A DNA stretch of 64,000 nucleotides from Taibaiella sp965229095 (GCA_965229095.1 OZ245855.1:2790001-2854000), one strand, 5' to 3'; counted from the stretch's first letter, positions 9,852-18,341 are shown. Translations and numbers: made by a program. Notes: generated by a model from the sequence alone, not told the origin.

Positions 9852-11174
9852 ATGGCCTTCCGTTTGGATGAGACAACAATTACTGACCTTTCCATCTTCG
9901 ACGATGATGATGAAAAATCTGTTTTTAAACGGTTCAATCGTACGCAAACTGCCGGTGGCGCAAAATTTCTGAAAAAAATATTTAATTCACCGCTCGATGA
10001 TGTCGAAAAGATCCGTTCCGTCCAGGAGCTGGTAAAAGTATTTACAGGCATAACGGAATTATGGCCTGTTGATATTGGCAATGGAACTATTTTTGTTATG
10101 GATCGTTTTTGCAGCGAGCCCTACACAGGTTACAGGCCCGAAGACAACCTGCTTGCCCGCCTGTCCTTCCAGCTTTCCAATCGTGACAGCTATTCTATCT
10201 TAAAATTCAGCGTAAAAATATTCAACGAATTTTTCAGGGGGCTCAAAGTTTTGAAGACCTGCCTCGAGGATAAGAACCTCCCGGAAGAATATGAATATTT
10301 CAAACAGTCGATCTGGAAAGCTTTCGACGAAACTCCGCTTCAGCGCCTGGCGGCAATAGGCCCGGGACATAAATTTACTTCCAAAGAAAACTTTTACTTC
10401 GGCTACCATATCCGGGCGTATTACAGAAGCCTGGTAAAAGAGCTTATTGAAGTCTTTTGTCAGATGGAAGCCTGGTACTCCCTGGCCGACGCGGTAAATA
10501 AATACGATCTTAAGTTCCCTGAATTTGTGGTACAGGATGAGCCTTGTTACCGGGCGACGGGACTATACCACTTAATGATAGATAATGCCAGGAGCTACGA
10601 TGTAACATTAACATCTGAGAAAGGGCTCATGTTTCTGACCGGTAGCAATATGGCAGGGAAAAGCACTTTTATCAGGTCAGTAGGATTGTCTCTATTCCTT
10701 GCGCATCTTGGATTGGGCGTCCCTGCAGCAGCAATGGTACTATCCGTTTTTAACGGGCTATCCACTAATATAAATATAGCGGATGATATATCAAAAGGAC
10801 AAAGCTATTTCTTCAATGAGGTAAAACGGATAAAGGAAACCGTCGGCAAAGTGAATGACGGCACCACCTGGATGATCCTCGTCGACGAGATATTTAAGGG
10901 TACTAATATTCTTGACGCAATGCGTTGCTCTATCGAGGTGATCAATGGTTTCAGTAAAGTCCCAAATGCCTTATTCGTGATTTCAACGCATCTGTACGAA
11001 ATAGCCAAAGAATTTAAATATCCGGATAAGATATCCTGCAAGCATATGGAAACAATAGTCGAGGGCGATGACTTCCGGTTCACCTATCAGCTTAAAGATG
11101 GCGTTAGCAAAGACCGCATCGGGTTTTCGATTATGAAACGTGAAGGTGTTATACAAATGCTGCAAACATTATGA
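9852..11174 (+). CDS. MutS-family ATPase lacking the mismatch-recognition domain
   Basis: A 440-residue protein. The C-terminal half is a MutS ATPase: Walker A TGSNMAGKSTF, the signature region GQSYFFNEVKRIKE, Walker B MILVDEIFKGTN and a final STHLYEIA. The N-terminal half is a short helical core and clamp-like region (FKRFNRTQTAGGAKFLKKIF, as in MutS domain III). The mismatch-binding N-terminal domain I (FxE motif) is absent, and so is the Smr nuclease domain of MutS2. Bacteroidota commonly carry such short MutS-related proteins beside true MutS and MutS2. A DNA-structure-linked role is probable, but the exact function is unknown. The ATG at 9852 was chosen because it opens directly into the conserved region. 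Confidence 0.88.
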   Translation: MAFRLDETTITDLSIFDDDDEKSVFKRFNRTQTAGGAKFLKKIFNSPLDDVEKIRSVQELVKVFTGITELWPVDIGNGTIFVMDRFCSEPYTGYRPEDNLLARLSFQLSNRDSYSILKFSVKIFNEFFRGLKVLKTCLEDKNLPEEYEYFKQSIWKAFDETPLQRLAAIGPGHKFTSKENFYFGYHIRAYYRSLVKELIEVFCQMEAWYSLADAVNKYDLKFPEFVVQDEPCYRATGLYHLMIDNARSYDVTLTSEKGLMFLTGSNMAGKSTFIRSVGLSLFLAHLGLGVPAAAMVLSVFNGLSTNINIADDISKGQSYFFNEVKRIKETVGKVNDGTTWMILVDEIFKGTNILDAMRCSIEVINGFSKVPNALFVISTHLYEIAKEFKYPDKISCKHMETIVEGDDFRFTYQLKDGVSKDRIGFSIMKREGVIQMLQTL

Positions 11175-11316
11175 ATAAGCTCCTGATTCTTCTTACTTGA
11201 TCCTATCATTCAAACCTCCGCCTGACAGGCAAAACGATTTGCTGGACAAATGCGATATTCGTATGAATTTCGGCCCCGATAAACCAAAGTAAAATTGGGC
11301 ATAAAAAAATCAAAAC

Positions 11317-12228
11317 ATGGGAAAATGGTTGGTATTAATCATTCTGGGGCTAATTTTTCCACCGAAAGCAGATGGCCAAAAGTTTGAAATCGGGCTAAGT
11401 GCCGGACTCATTAAGGAGCTGGTAGAGCGGGATACAAAAGGACATAACAAGTGTGACACTTGTGGAAGCAAGCCAAAAGCTTACCGGAGCTGTGATATAA
11501 AGTATAACAATGGCGAAATAGCCGAGGTTACTCAATGCCACCAGCAGGAGTATTTGCCCGAACTGCGGATCACCGCCAACTATTGCGAACATTACATAAT
11601 GAATAACAATAAGCTTGCTTACTTATTAACGCAATTTGAAAATGTTCCGTTAGAAAAGATAATAGCAAGCCACGATAATAACCCCTCAAACAAAAAAATC
11701 GGGGAGCTATATTTCTCCGATGACTATGAACACTATTCAAAAATTTATCTGTCAACCGGTGGTTTGTCTACAATAGAATGGCGTCAAACAATTGTATCAG
11801 AACTTCCTGAAAACCTTCAAAGTTTTATAGACGCTAAACGCGCTGCAATCAGGGAAAAGAAAAAAGCGGATAAAGCCATAGCTAACAGGAAACGGGAGCA
11901 TGGGGATATGGGTGTAGCAGCGGCAAACGATCAAGCTTATCCTTCCAAAGGCTACGTAATCCGGCATTCTATTGCCGGCCGCAATATAGTGCTCCACCCC
12001 GATGCGAAAGCAGAGCCGGTGCTTAAAGAAGACGGGAAGGTCATAATACGCGTGGCTGTAGACCGGGAAGGGGCGATAGTCAATTCTAATGTTATATCGG
12101 CAAGCAATCCCATTGTTAAAGAACTGGCATTAAAAAGCCTGCCCAGTATTCGGTTCAATAAATCAGCAACCGCTCCCCCGGAACAGTTTGGTAATATTAC
12201 TTTTCAATTTAAGGGGGCGAAACCATAA
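11317..12228 (+). CDS. Exported protein with TonB-like C-terminal domain
   Basis: A 303-residue protein. The first 20 residues (WLVLIILGLIFPP) form a signal peptide or uncleaved anchor. A Cys-rich stretch follows (CDTCGSKPKAYRSC, later QCHQQ and NYCEH). The middle is charged and helical (AAIREKKKADKAIANRKRE). Residues about 205-303 match the Bacteroidota TonB C-terminal fold: SIAGRNIVLHPD, then EDGKVIIRVAVDREG, ending PPEQFGNITFQF. Typical TonB proteins carry a membrane anchor and a Pro-rich linker; here the linker is not Pro-rich. It may be an energy-transducer relative or simply use the fold for another purpose. No ExbBD genes are in the window. Confidence 0.7.
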   Translation: MGKWLVLIILGLIFPPKADGQKFEIGLSAGLIKELVERDTKGHNKCDTCGSKPKAYRSCDIKYNNGEIAEVTQCHQQEYLPELRITANYCEHYIMNNNKLAYLLTQFENVPLEKIIASHDNNPSNKKIGELYFSDDYEHYSKIYLSTGGLSTIEWRQTIVSELPENLQSFIDAKRAAIREKKKADKAIANRKREHGDMGVAAANDQAYPSKGYVIRHSIAGRNIVLHPDAKAEPVLKEDGKVIIRVAVDREGAIVNSNVISASNPIVKELALKSLPSIRFNKSATAPPEQFGNITFQFKGAKP

Positions 12229-12711
12229 GATCGGTATCCTTATGTCTTGCACCAAATGATCAGGCATTCAAAATGATATACAATCGTATATCTTAACGTT
12301 TTGCTGTTAGGTATCTTTTCGCCAACAACAAAGCACCATTCCCAATCTTTTCGCTTGATCCAACAAAAAACTTTTTTTATTATCTCTCTCATCGTCGTTG
12401 TAAAATTTACCCGGATATGGCCGATCTGCAATTAATCGCTGCATAAAACCAGCTTACTATATTCCCAGATATCCGCATCAGTTACAGGCTTTAACTCCAG
12501 ATCATTTATATAAATTTACAATCCATAGACACTTAAAATACAGAAGGTTAAAACCCTTATTTACCGGAAGCAAAAACCCTTATTTAATGCAGGGTTTAAT
12601 AATGGCCTCATATTTGAATCTATTTTACTTTCGCAAAAGTTAAAGTTTACCCAATAAACAACCCTGTATTTTTTAATCATTCACTTTTCTAAAAAACCAA
12701 ACCAAAAGATC
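12229..12711. other. 483-nt AT-rich intergenic region, no gene seen
   Basis: No credible reading frame is present on either strand. The right half carries the direct repeat listed separately and a near-consensus -7 element CATATTTG about 95 nt before the next gene. The region is distinctly AT-rich compared with the flanking genes. Confidence 0.6.
12550..12586 (+). repeat. 14-bp direct repeat (AAAACCCTTATTTA x2), possible operator
   Basis: AAAACCCTTATTTA occurs at 12550-12563 and again exactly at 12573-12586. The copies start 23 bp apart, about two helical turns, and an inverted AGGGTTTA follows at 12591. Same-face direct repeats of this kind are typical of binding sites for dimeric response regulators such as LytTR proteins. 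It lies about 125 nt upstream of the orphan gene starting at 12712. Confidence 0.55.
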
Positions 12712-13359
12712 ATGGTAACCATTCATTTCAATTATTCAGGCGTACTCAATGGAGAAGCCATTAGCGGAAATGCAACGATGCATGCTAATCCGGAAACTGG
12801 CGAATTAAACGCCTCTGCAAATTTTGCCGCTTTCCCGGCTTCCTTTAGCCCATGTTTAGCAGGAGTTTCACTCCTGAGTATTTCTTGCAGCAATAGCGGC
12901 AAGACAGAGCAAGGTGCTCATAATATTATTGATGTTACTAACGGGAATTATTCGAGCATCAGGGAAATCACACTTTTTGATGCTTCAGGTGGTTTCCTGG
13001 GACAAGTTGTGATCAACGGGACATTCACAAAGGTTTCGGACATCGTCTATACCGCAAATGTGACTGTCACCGGGAATTACTCCGGGCCGGTTAATATCCA
13101 ATTTCCCAATGGATATACCCTGCCTTTGAATGCGACACAACCTTTCAAACTGGAAGGATCTTTCCAAAAAACTTACCTTACAGAAAACGGCATCAACATT
13201 CTTACGGAAAACAACCACACTTACTTCTTCAATAATGGTGTGTCTACCCCGCTTGCCAATATCGAATGTGAGTTAGCCTATGACACGCAGCAATCCTATT
13301 GGCTTCCCGACCAAAAAATATTACATGTGACAGGCACGTCTATTGTTCGTCCCCTGTAA
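12712..13359 (+). CDS. Uncharacterised beta-rich protein
   Basis: A 215-residue protein that I do not recognise. It starts MVTIHFNYSGVLNGE with no signal peptide, membrane segment or lipobox. The sequence is rich in Gly, Asn, Thr and aromatic residues and alternates short beta-like strands (GQVVINGTFTKVSDIVYTANV), suggesting a beta-sandwich or beta-barrel-like fold. Cysteines occur in the first third (SPCLAG, ISCSN) and near the end (IECELAY). It stands alone between an AT-rich regulatory region and a strong bidirectional terminator. No function can be assigned. Confidence 0.7.
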   Translation: MVTIHFNYSGVLNGEAISGNATMHANPETGELNASANFAAFPASFSPCLAGVSLLSISCSNSGKTEQGAHNIIDVTNGNYSSIREITLFDASGGFLGQVVINGTFTKVSDIVYTANVTVTGNYSGPVNIQFPNGYTLPLNATQPFKLEGSFQKTYLTENGINILTENNHTYFFNNGVSTPLANIECELAYDTQQSYWLPDQKILHVTGTSIVRPL

Positions 13360-13510
13360 GTCTTGACTTCTTCATTCCCCGGAAACGGTAATGCTGCAGA
13401 TCGCAAAACGTCCGACAAGGTAAACACTAAATGGCTGGGTAAAATAAGGGATATCCAAGCGGAGTGCAGAACCCTTGAAATCCTTCGGGGCTAATGAAGC
13501 AAATTTCGCA

Positions 13511-13547
13511 AAAAGAAAAAGCCACTCTGAGAGTGGCTTTTTCTTTT
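13511..13547. terminator. Bidirectional terminator (17-bp stem, TGA loop)
   Basis: A perfect 17-bp inverted repeat with core GCCACTC-TGA-GAGTGGC, flanked by A-rich and T-rich arms, so it ends in a T-tract on both strands. It can terminate the unknown plus-strand gene ending at 13359 and the tRNA-Phe transcribed leftwards. Confidence 0.92.
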
Positions 13548-13550
13548 TTG

Positions 13551-13623
13551 TGGTGTGGGCCGGGATCGAACCGGCGACACAAGGATTTTCAGTCCTTTGC
13601 TCTACCGACTGAGCTACCGCACC
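13551..13623 (-). tRNA. tRNA-Phe (GAA)
   Basis: A 73-nt cloverleaf on the minus strand. The D arm is GCTC-AGTCGGTA-GAGC, the anticodon arm AAGGA-CTGAAAA-TCCTT with anticodon GAA, and the T arm GCCGG-TTCGATC-CCGGC. The acceptor stem GGTGCGG/CCACACC has one C-A mismatch at pair 5:68. The discriminator is A and no CCA is encoded. The terminator follows directly. Confidence 0.97.
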
Positions 13624-13736
13624 ATCGTTGTTGAAAGGAGTGCAAAGGTAACGCTTTCATTTAAACCACCAAATTTTTTTTAGCTTTTTTTAAAAAGGAC
13701 ATTGTAAAATCTCCATTAATGTACCATCAAAAAAGC

Positions 13737-13744
13737 TATCTTTG
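13737..13744 (+). promoter_or_regulatory. -7 promoter element of dnaN (TATCTTTG)
   Basis: TATCTTTG matches the Bacteroidota -7 consensus TAnnTTTG exactly and lies 47 nt before the dnaN ATG. No TTG is found at the usual -33 distance, so the element alone supports this call. Confidence 0.5.
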
Positions 13745-13791
13745 TGCCGCAAAAAATAACTCAATTCCCTAATTTAATTATAAATCAGTCT

Positions 13792-14934
13792 ATGCACTTT
13801 ATTGTTTCCTCAACTTCCTTGTTGAAAAATCTGCAACTTGTGGGTGGTATCATCAGCGCCAATGTAGTGCTCCCCATTCTGGAAGACTTTTTATTTGAGC
13901 TGGATGGCAATGCTCTTACACTTACCGGCGGTGATATGGAAACAATGATCAAAGTGCAGATGGAGATACAAAGGGAACTCACCGACACCGATGGCGACGG
14001 AAAGAGCGGCCGTATCTGCATTCCTTCCAAAATACTCCTCGAATACCTCAAAAACCTGCCGGAACAACCGGTTCATTTCACCATCAACAAGGACGATAAT
14101 TCGATAGAAATATCCAGCAATACGGGTAAATACAAAATTGGCGGCGAAAAAGCGGATGAATATCCCAAAGAGCCGCAGCCCAATGATGCGACTTCCTTCA
14201 CCCTGCCTTCCGTACGTCTTTCCGAAGCTATCAATAAAACATTGTTTGCAACCAGTTCCGATACTTTACGCCCAGCTATGACAGGTGTGTTTTTCGAACT
14301 GGCGCAAGATGGTATTACATTCGTAGCTACAGATGCGCACCGCCTGGTAAAGCTTACCCGCAACGACATCAACTGTCCTGAAGAAGGAGGTATTATTGTA
14401 CCACGCAAGCCGCTGCAACAATTAAGGAATATCATCCCTTCGGATGAAAGCCCGCTGGAAGTTTCTTACAATACCAGCCACTTGTTTATTCAGAACAATA
14501 AGATACGCCTGAGCTGCCGCCTGATCGAAGGTAAGTTCCCGCCCTACAAAGCGGTAATCCCTGCCGATAATCCTTTCAGCCTTACGATCAACCGAGCAGA
14601 CCTGATCAGTTCCTTGCGCCGCGTGAGTATTTTTGCCAATAAAAGTACCAGCCAGGTCGTATTCGACATCGTTGGCAACACGGTAAATATAAGCGCCCAG
14701 GATATCGACTTCTCTTATGAAGGTAAAGAACAACTGAACTGCCAGTACACCGGCGACGATATGAAGATCGCTTTCAATGCCAAATTGCTGATCGAAATGC
14801 TCAACAACATGGAAGGAGAAGAGATTAAACTGGAACTGAGTATGCCGTCCCGCGCCGGTATCTTCCGCCCGGTAGAGAAATCGGAGAACGAAGACCTGCT
14901 AATGCTGCTGATGCCCCTGATGGTAGGCGTATAA
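13792..14934 (+). CDS. dnaN: DNA polymerase III beta sliding clamp
   Basis: The start is ATG 13792, giving 380 residues beginning MHFIVSSTSLLKNLQLVGG. An upstream GTG (13744) falls inside the -7 element and is rejected. Three clamp domains can be followed: N-terminal to about residue 125, the middle domain with ATDAHRLVKLTR, and a C-terminal domain with the hydrophobic-cleft end LMPLMVGV (family form MPxR/MPxx near the C-terminus). The protein is the ring that tethers DNA polymerase III and other clamp-binding proteins to DNA. Length and domain order are normal. It is followed 64 nt later by the carB half-gene. Confidence 0.96.
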   Translation: MHFIVSSTSLLKNLQLVGGIISANVVLPILEDFLFELDGNALTLTGGDMETMIKVQMEIQRELTDTDGDGKSGRICIPSKILLEYLKNLPEQPVHFTINKDDNSIEISSNTGKYKIGGEKADEYPKEPQPNDATSFTLPSVRLSEAINKTLFATSSDTLRPAMTGVFFELAQDGITFVATDAHRLVKLTRNDINCPEEGGIIVPRKPLQQLRNIIPSDESPLEVSYNTSHLFIQNNKIRLSCRLIEGKFPPYKAVIPADNPFSLTINRADLISSLRRVSIFANKSTSQVVFDIVGNTVNISAQDIDFSYEGKEQLNCQYTGDDMKIAFNAKLLIEMLNNMEGEEIKLELSMPSRAGIFRPVEKSENEDLLMLLMPLMVGV

Positions 14935-14955
14935 AAACTAATAGAGTAAAAATAT

Positions 14956-14971
14956 ACAGGAGTGATCCTGT
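14956..14971. repeat. Small inverted repeat between dnaN and the carB half-gene
   Basis: ACAGGA-GTGA-TCCTGT is a perfect 6-bp hairpin with a tetraloop, 28 nt before the carB ATG. No T-tract follows, so it is not a standard terminator; it could be an operator or RNA hairpin. Confidence 0.35.
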
Positions 14972-14998
14972 CCCTGATATTGAATTTTAATAATCGAA

Positions 14999-16180
14999 AT
15001 GCTACAAAACGAATCCATTCCTTCTCAAAAGAAAAAGATCATAGTACTGGGAAGCGGCCCGAACCGTATCGGGCAAGGTATTGAATTTGATTACTGCTGT
15101 ACCCACGGGCTGCTGGCCATTAAAGAGCTGGGCTACGAAGCGATCATGATCAACTGTAATCCGGAAACGGTCTCTACCGACTTCGACATTGCGGATAAGC
15201 TCTATTTTGAGCCCGTATACTGGGAACATATCTGGGAGATCATCGAGCATGAGCAACCCGAAGGCGTGATTGTACAGTTGGGCGGGCAAACGGCCCTCAA
15301 GCTGGCCAAGCGCCTGCACGAGAAAGGCATTAAGATCATCGGCACTTCTTTCGATAATATGGATATCGCCGAAGACCGTGGCCGTTTCAGCGACCTGCTC
15401 AAGGAACTGAATATCCCCTATCCTAAATATGGCACTGCCTACTCTACGGACGATGCCATCGAAGTGGCCAACGAAGTAGGCTACCCGGTACTGGTACGCC
15501 CCTCCTATGTATTGGGCGGACAACGTATGCGTATCGTAATCAATGACGAAGAGCTGGAAAAAAGCGTACTGAGCCTCCTGAAACACCTGCCAGGCAACAA
15601 GATCCTGATCGACCACTTCCTGGACCGTTGCCAGGAAGCCGAAATAGACGCGATATGCGATGGTGAAGAAGTACACATTATGGGCATCATGGAACATATC
15701 GAACCCGCCGGTATCCATAGCGGCGATAGCCATTCCGTACTGCCGGTATTCAACCTGGGCAAGCTCGAAGTGGAAGAAATGGTAGATATTGCCAAAAAGA
15801 TAGCGCTGAAGCTCAACATCAGGGGCCTTATCAATATCCAGTATGCGATTAAAGACGGCAAGGTATATGTGATCGAGGCCAACCCCCGCGCCAGCCGCAC
15901 CACGCCATTTATAGCCAAAGCTTATGGCGTGCCTTTCCTCAACATCGCCACCCAGGTTATGCTGGGAGAAAAGAAGCTGAAAGACTTTACCATAGAGAAG
16001 AAACTGGAAGGCTTTGCGGTAAAAGAACCTGTATTCAGCTTCAATAAATTCCCGAATGTAAATAAAGAACTGGGACCGGAAATGAAAAGCACCGGGGAAG
16101 CCATCCGCTTCATCAAAGACCTGCGTGATCCCTGGTTCCGCACTTTGTATAAAGAAAGAAGCATGCACTTAAGTAAATAA
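14999..16180 (+). CDS. carB: Carbamoyl-phosphate synthase large chain, C-terminal ATP-grasp half only
   Basis: A 393-residue protein equal to the second synthetase unit of CarB (about residues 545-935 of a full 1073-residue chain). It begins with a short leader then KIIVLGSGPNRIGQGIEFDY, the start of the second half, and carries NCNPETVSTDFD, QLGGQTALKLA, the ATP-grasp loop RPSYVLGGQRM and the metal-binding signature VIEANPRASRTTPF. It stops after GEAIRFIKDLRDPWF, so the C-terminal MGS allosteric domain is missing. The first half of CarB is not upstream (dnaN is) and not elsewhere in the window. The half should use ATP to phosphorylate carbamate, with a partner carrying the first half and carA encoded elsewhere. 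The frame is intact, so this is a split gene, not a decayed one. Confidence 0.9.
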   Translation: MLQNESIPSQKKKIIVLGSGPNRIGQGIEFDYCCTHGLLAIKELGYEAIMINCNPETVSTDFDIADKLYFEPVYWEHIWEIIEHEQPEGVIVQLGGQTALKLAKRLHEKGIKIIGTSFDNMDIAEDRGRFSDLLKELNIPYPKYGTAYSTDDAIEVANEVGYPVLVRPSYVLGGQRMRIVINDEELEKSVLSLLKHLPGNKILIDHFLDRCQEAEIDAICDGEEVHIMGIMEHIEPAGIHSGDSHSVLPVFNLGKLEVEEMVDIAKKIALKLNIRGLINIQYAIKDGKVYVIEANPRASRTTPFIAKAYGVPFLNIATQVMLGEKKLKDFTIEKKLEGFAVKEPVFSFNKFPNVNKELGPEMKSTGEAIRFIKDLRDPWFRTLYKERSMHLSK

Positions 16181-17248
16181 ATGCGCCCGAAAAGCACATA
16201 TCTTTTTCGAAATACAGCCCGGCTATCTGCAATAGTGCCGGGCTTTTTCTTATTCCTTTTCTGCGCCGGATGCGCCCCAAAAAAAACGCACCAGGTACAA
16301 ACCGCCTTCTATTATTGGAAAACCAACCTGAGAATCGCCCCTTACGAAAGCAAGGTATTACAGGAAACAGGTACCGAAGCGCTGTACCTACGCCTGTTCG
16401 ACATAGACTGGAACGAAGCGGGGAATAAACCGGTACCGGTAGGCATACTCCAATCAGAGCCGGTTATGGATACTACCTTACAGTATATCCCTGTTGTTTA
16501 CATTACACAACCCTGCCTGCTACGGCTGGAAGAAAAAGATCTTCCCGGGCTGGCCGCCAATGTCAGCGGGCTCATGCGCCAGCTCTGCGACCGCTACCAC
16601 GTTTCCCCGGCAGAAATACAGATCGATTGCGACTGGACTAAGAACTCATCGGCGCTTTATTTCCGTTTGCTGCAACACTTAAAAGAACAGGATTTTTTCA
16701 GAGACAAACTGCTTTCCTGCACCATCAGGCTGCACCAGGTAAAGTATACGAGCGCCAATGGCATTCCCCCGGTGGACAAAGGCTTGTTGATGGTTTATAA
16801 CATGGGTAACCTTACGCGGTATGGCGGTCATAATTCGATACTGGAACCCGGGGAAGCGATACAATATCTGAAAGGGCTGGGCACTTATCCCCTCCCCCTC
16901 GATGTGGCCCTTCCTTTGTACCATTGGGCCGCTTTGTTTGAGCAAAAGCGCTTCAAAGGCATCTTGTATAACCTGGGCAAGGAGCAGTTCGCGGCTACCG
17001 GCCTGGAACATAAGGAAGGCAATTTGTACCGGATTAAAACGGATAGCAAAACGGGCGGCTACAGTCTGAAAGCAGGCCAGGAAATCCGCTTTGAAGCACC
17101 CGGATTAAAAGACCTGGAACAGGTCGCTGCTTTCATCGGCTCCCGGATCAAGGACAGTACTTTCAGACTTGCTTTTTTCCACCTGGACAGCCTGAGCATG
17201 CAACCTTACCGGCCTGCAGACCTGAATCACATACGAAGCACTTTCTGA
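16181..17248 (+). CDS. Putative lipoprotein, TIM-barrel-like (DUF3142-like), unknown function
   Basis: A 355-residue protein whose ATG follows directly on the carB stop. A hydrophobic segment ends in the lipobox-like FCAGC, so it is probably a lipoprotein. The rest has the alternation of a (beta/alpha) barrel: AFYYWKTNL, ALYLRLFDIDWNE, IPVVYITQ, EIQIDCDWT, LMVYNMGNL, LPLDVALPLYHW and FKGILYNLG. Acidic residues sit at strand ends (DIDWNE, IDCDW) as in glycosidase-like barrels. It resembles DUF3142-type proteins, but this is a judgement from the pattern only. The link to carB is probably only cotranscription. Confidence 0.6.
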   Translation: MRPKSTYLFRNTARLSAIVPGFFLFLFCAGCAPKKTHQVQTAFYYWKTNLRIAPYESKVLQETGTEALYLRLFDIDWNEAGNKPVPVGILQSEPVMDTTLQYIPVVYITQPCLLRLEEKDLPGLAANVSGLMRQLCDRYHVSPAEIQIDCDWTKNSSALYFRLLQHLKEQDFFRDKLLSCTIRLHQVKYTSANGIPPVDKGLLMVYNMGNLTRYGGHNSILEPGEAIQYLKGLGTYPLPLDVALPLYHWAALFEQKRFKGILYNLGKEQFAATGLEHKEGNLYRIKTDSKTGGYSLKAGQEIRFEAPGLKDLEQVAAFIGSRIKDSTFRLAFFHLDSLSMQPYRPADLNHIRSTF

Positions 17249-17268
17249 ACGGGCTAAAGCCATATTCC

Positions 17269-17721
17269 ATGAAAGCACTAAAGCAAAAAATATACGATCA
17301 TTATCTTACTATTTTAACAGATAAGATAAAGGCACTGCAACAGAAACTGGACGACCTGCAGGATAGTCTGAAACAGGAAACCAAAAGTACTGCAGGGGAT
17401 AAATACGAGACTGCCCGGGCCATGGTACATATCGAGCAGGAAAATACCGGGCGGCAATTGTCCGAACTCTTACAACAGCAAGCAACCTTAAAGAGCCTGG
17501 ATCTGGCCCTTGTATCTGATACCGCGACCAGGGGCAGCCTGGTCGAAACGGATAAAGGCTACCTGTTCCTCAGTATAGCGCAAGGTAAGGCCGTAATTGA
17601 AGGCCAAACCGTGTATGCCTTGTCTCCCCAATCTCCTTTAGGTCAAAAACTAATGCACTGTGGTACCGGAAGTACAGTGATACAAAACGGAATACATTAT
17701 TTTATTAAAAATGTAAATTAA
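17269..17721 (+). CDS. GreA/GreB-like coiled-coil + FKBP-fold protein
   Basis: A 150-residue protein. The first 75 residues are strongly helical and charged, with a turn around KSTAGDKYE, as in the antiparallel coiled coil of Gre factors, whose tip carries acidic residues. The C-terminal half has RGSLVETDKGYLFLSIAQGKAVIEG and ends with LSPQSPLGQKLM, very like the SPLGxAL segment of the Gre C-terminal domain. Length is close to GreA (158). It may bind the RNA polymerase secondary channel, which is inference. It follows the lipoprotein by 20 nt in the same orientation. Confidence 0.65.
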   Translation: MKALKQKIYDHYLTILTDKIKALQQKLDDLQDSLKQETKSTAGDKYETARAMVHIEQENTGRQLSELLQQQATLKSLDLALVSDTATRGSLVETDKGYLFLSIAQGKAVIEGQTVYALSPQSPLGQKLMHCGTGSTVIQNGIHYFIKNVN

Positions 17722-17860
17722 ATACCATCGAACAATAAACCCTTGTAATTTTAGATAGTCATAACCAGGAGTTCTTGCCTAAACCGGCAAAAGAAGATTC
17801 AAGGAAATAATCTTTACGCAACAACAGGGATCATAATTCCCTTGTTCAAAAACACACCTT

Positions 17861-18322
17861 ATGAAAAAGTTCTTATTATGTTGCTGCCTTTCTCTTGGCA
17901 TAGCTGCAGCCGCTGTGGCCCAAACCACAAGCCTGCAAAGCTTTACGTCAAAAATAACAGATCCGGCCAAAATGGATTGGGGTCCTTTGATTACCAATGA
18001 TTATGTATTTCCTAAAGGACCTGTAATAGACCTCTCCAATATCGACAGAGGCTCCGTTATCCAGATAAGGAGCTTCGACGTTACGACGACAGCTTCCCTG
18101 GCGCCCTCGCTTACCTGGGGTCCGGATGAATATAACATCAGAATGAGCCCATCCAAAGGGAGCCGGGTGGTCGCTGCCAAAGTATATAACGGCGGCGTTG
18201 CTTTTATCCTGCTGGCCGGCGATATCCCGGGAAATTTCCTGGAAACAATACCTATGGGCAGCGCAAGCATTACGATCAAAGGCCGTGTAACCGAAAACAT
18301 CGTTAAAGCAGACAACAACTAA
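17861..18322 (+). CDS. Small secreted protein, first of a tandem paralogous pair
   Basis: A 153-residue protein with a clear signal peptide (MKKFLLCCCLSLGIAAAAV, cleavage near VAQ). The mature part contains KMDWGPLITNDYVF, GSVIQIRSFDV and KGSRVVAAKVYNGGV, then GDIPGNFLETIP, ending with a beta strand SITIKGRV. The same blocks recur in the next gene, so the two are tandem duplicates that have diverged. The family is not one I recognise. No sorting domain or lipobox is present, so a periplasmic location is likely. Confidence 0.72.
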   Translation: MKKFLLCCCLSLGIAAAAVAQTTSLQSFTSKITDPAKMDWGPLITNDYVFPKGPVIDLSNIDRGSVIQIRSFDVTTTASLAPSLTWGPDEYNIRMSPSKGSRVVAAKVYNGGVAFILLAGDIPGNFLETIPMGSASITIKGRVTENIVKADNN

Positions 18323-18341
18323 AATCCCTAGAAAAAGCCTT

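Noticed and set aside
15002..16168. Long open frame (388 codons) antisense to the carB half-gene
   Set aside because: It lies fully on the opposite strand of a conserved gene with strong motifs, and its translation shows no family pattern or signal. It is a codon-bias shadow.
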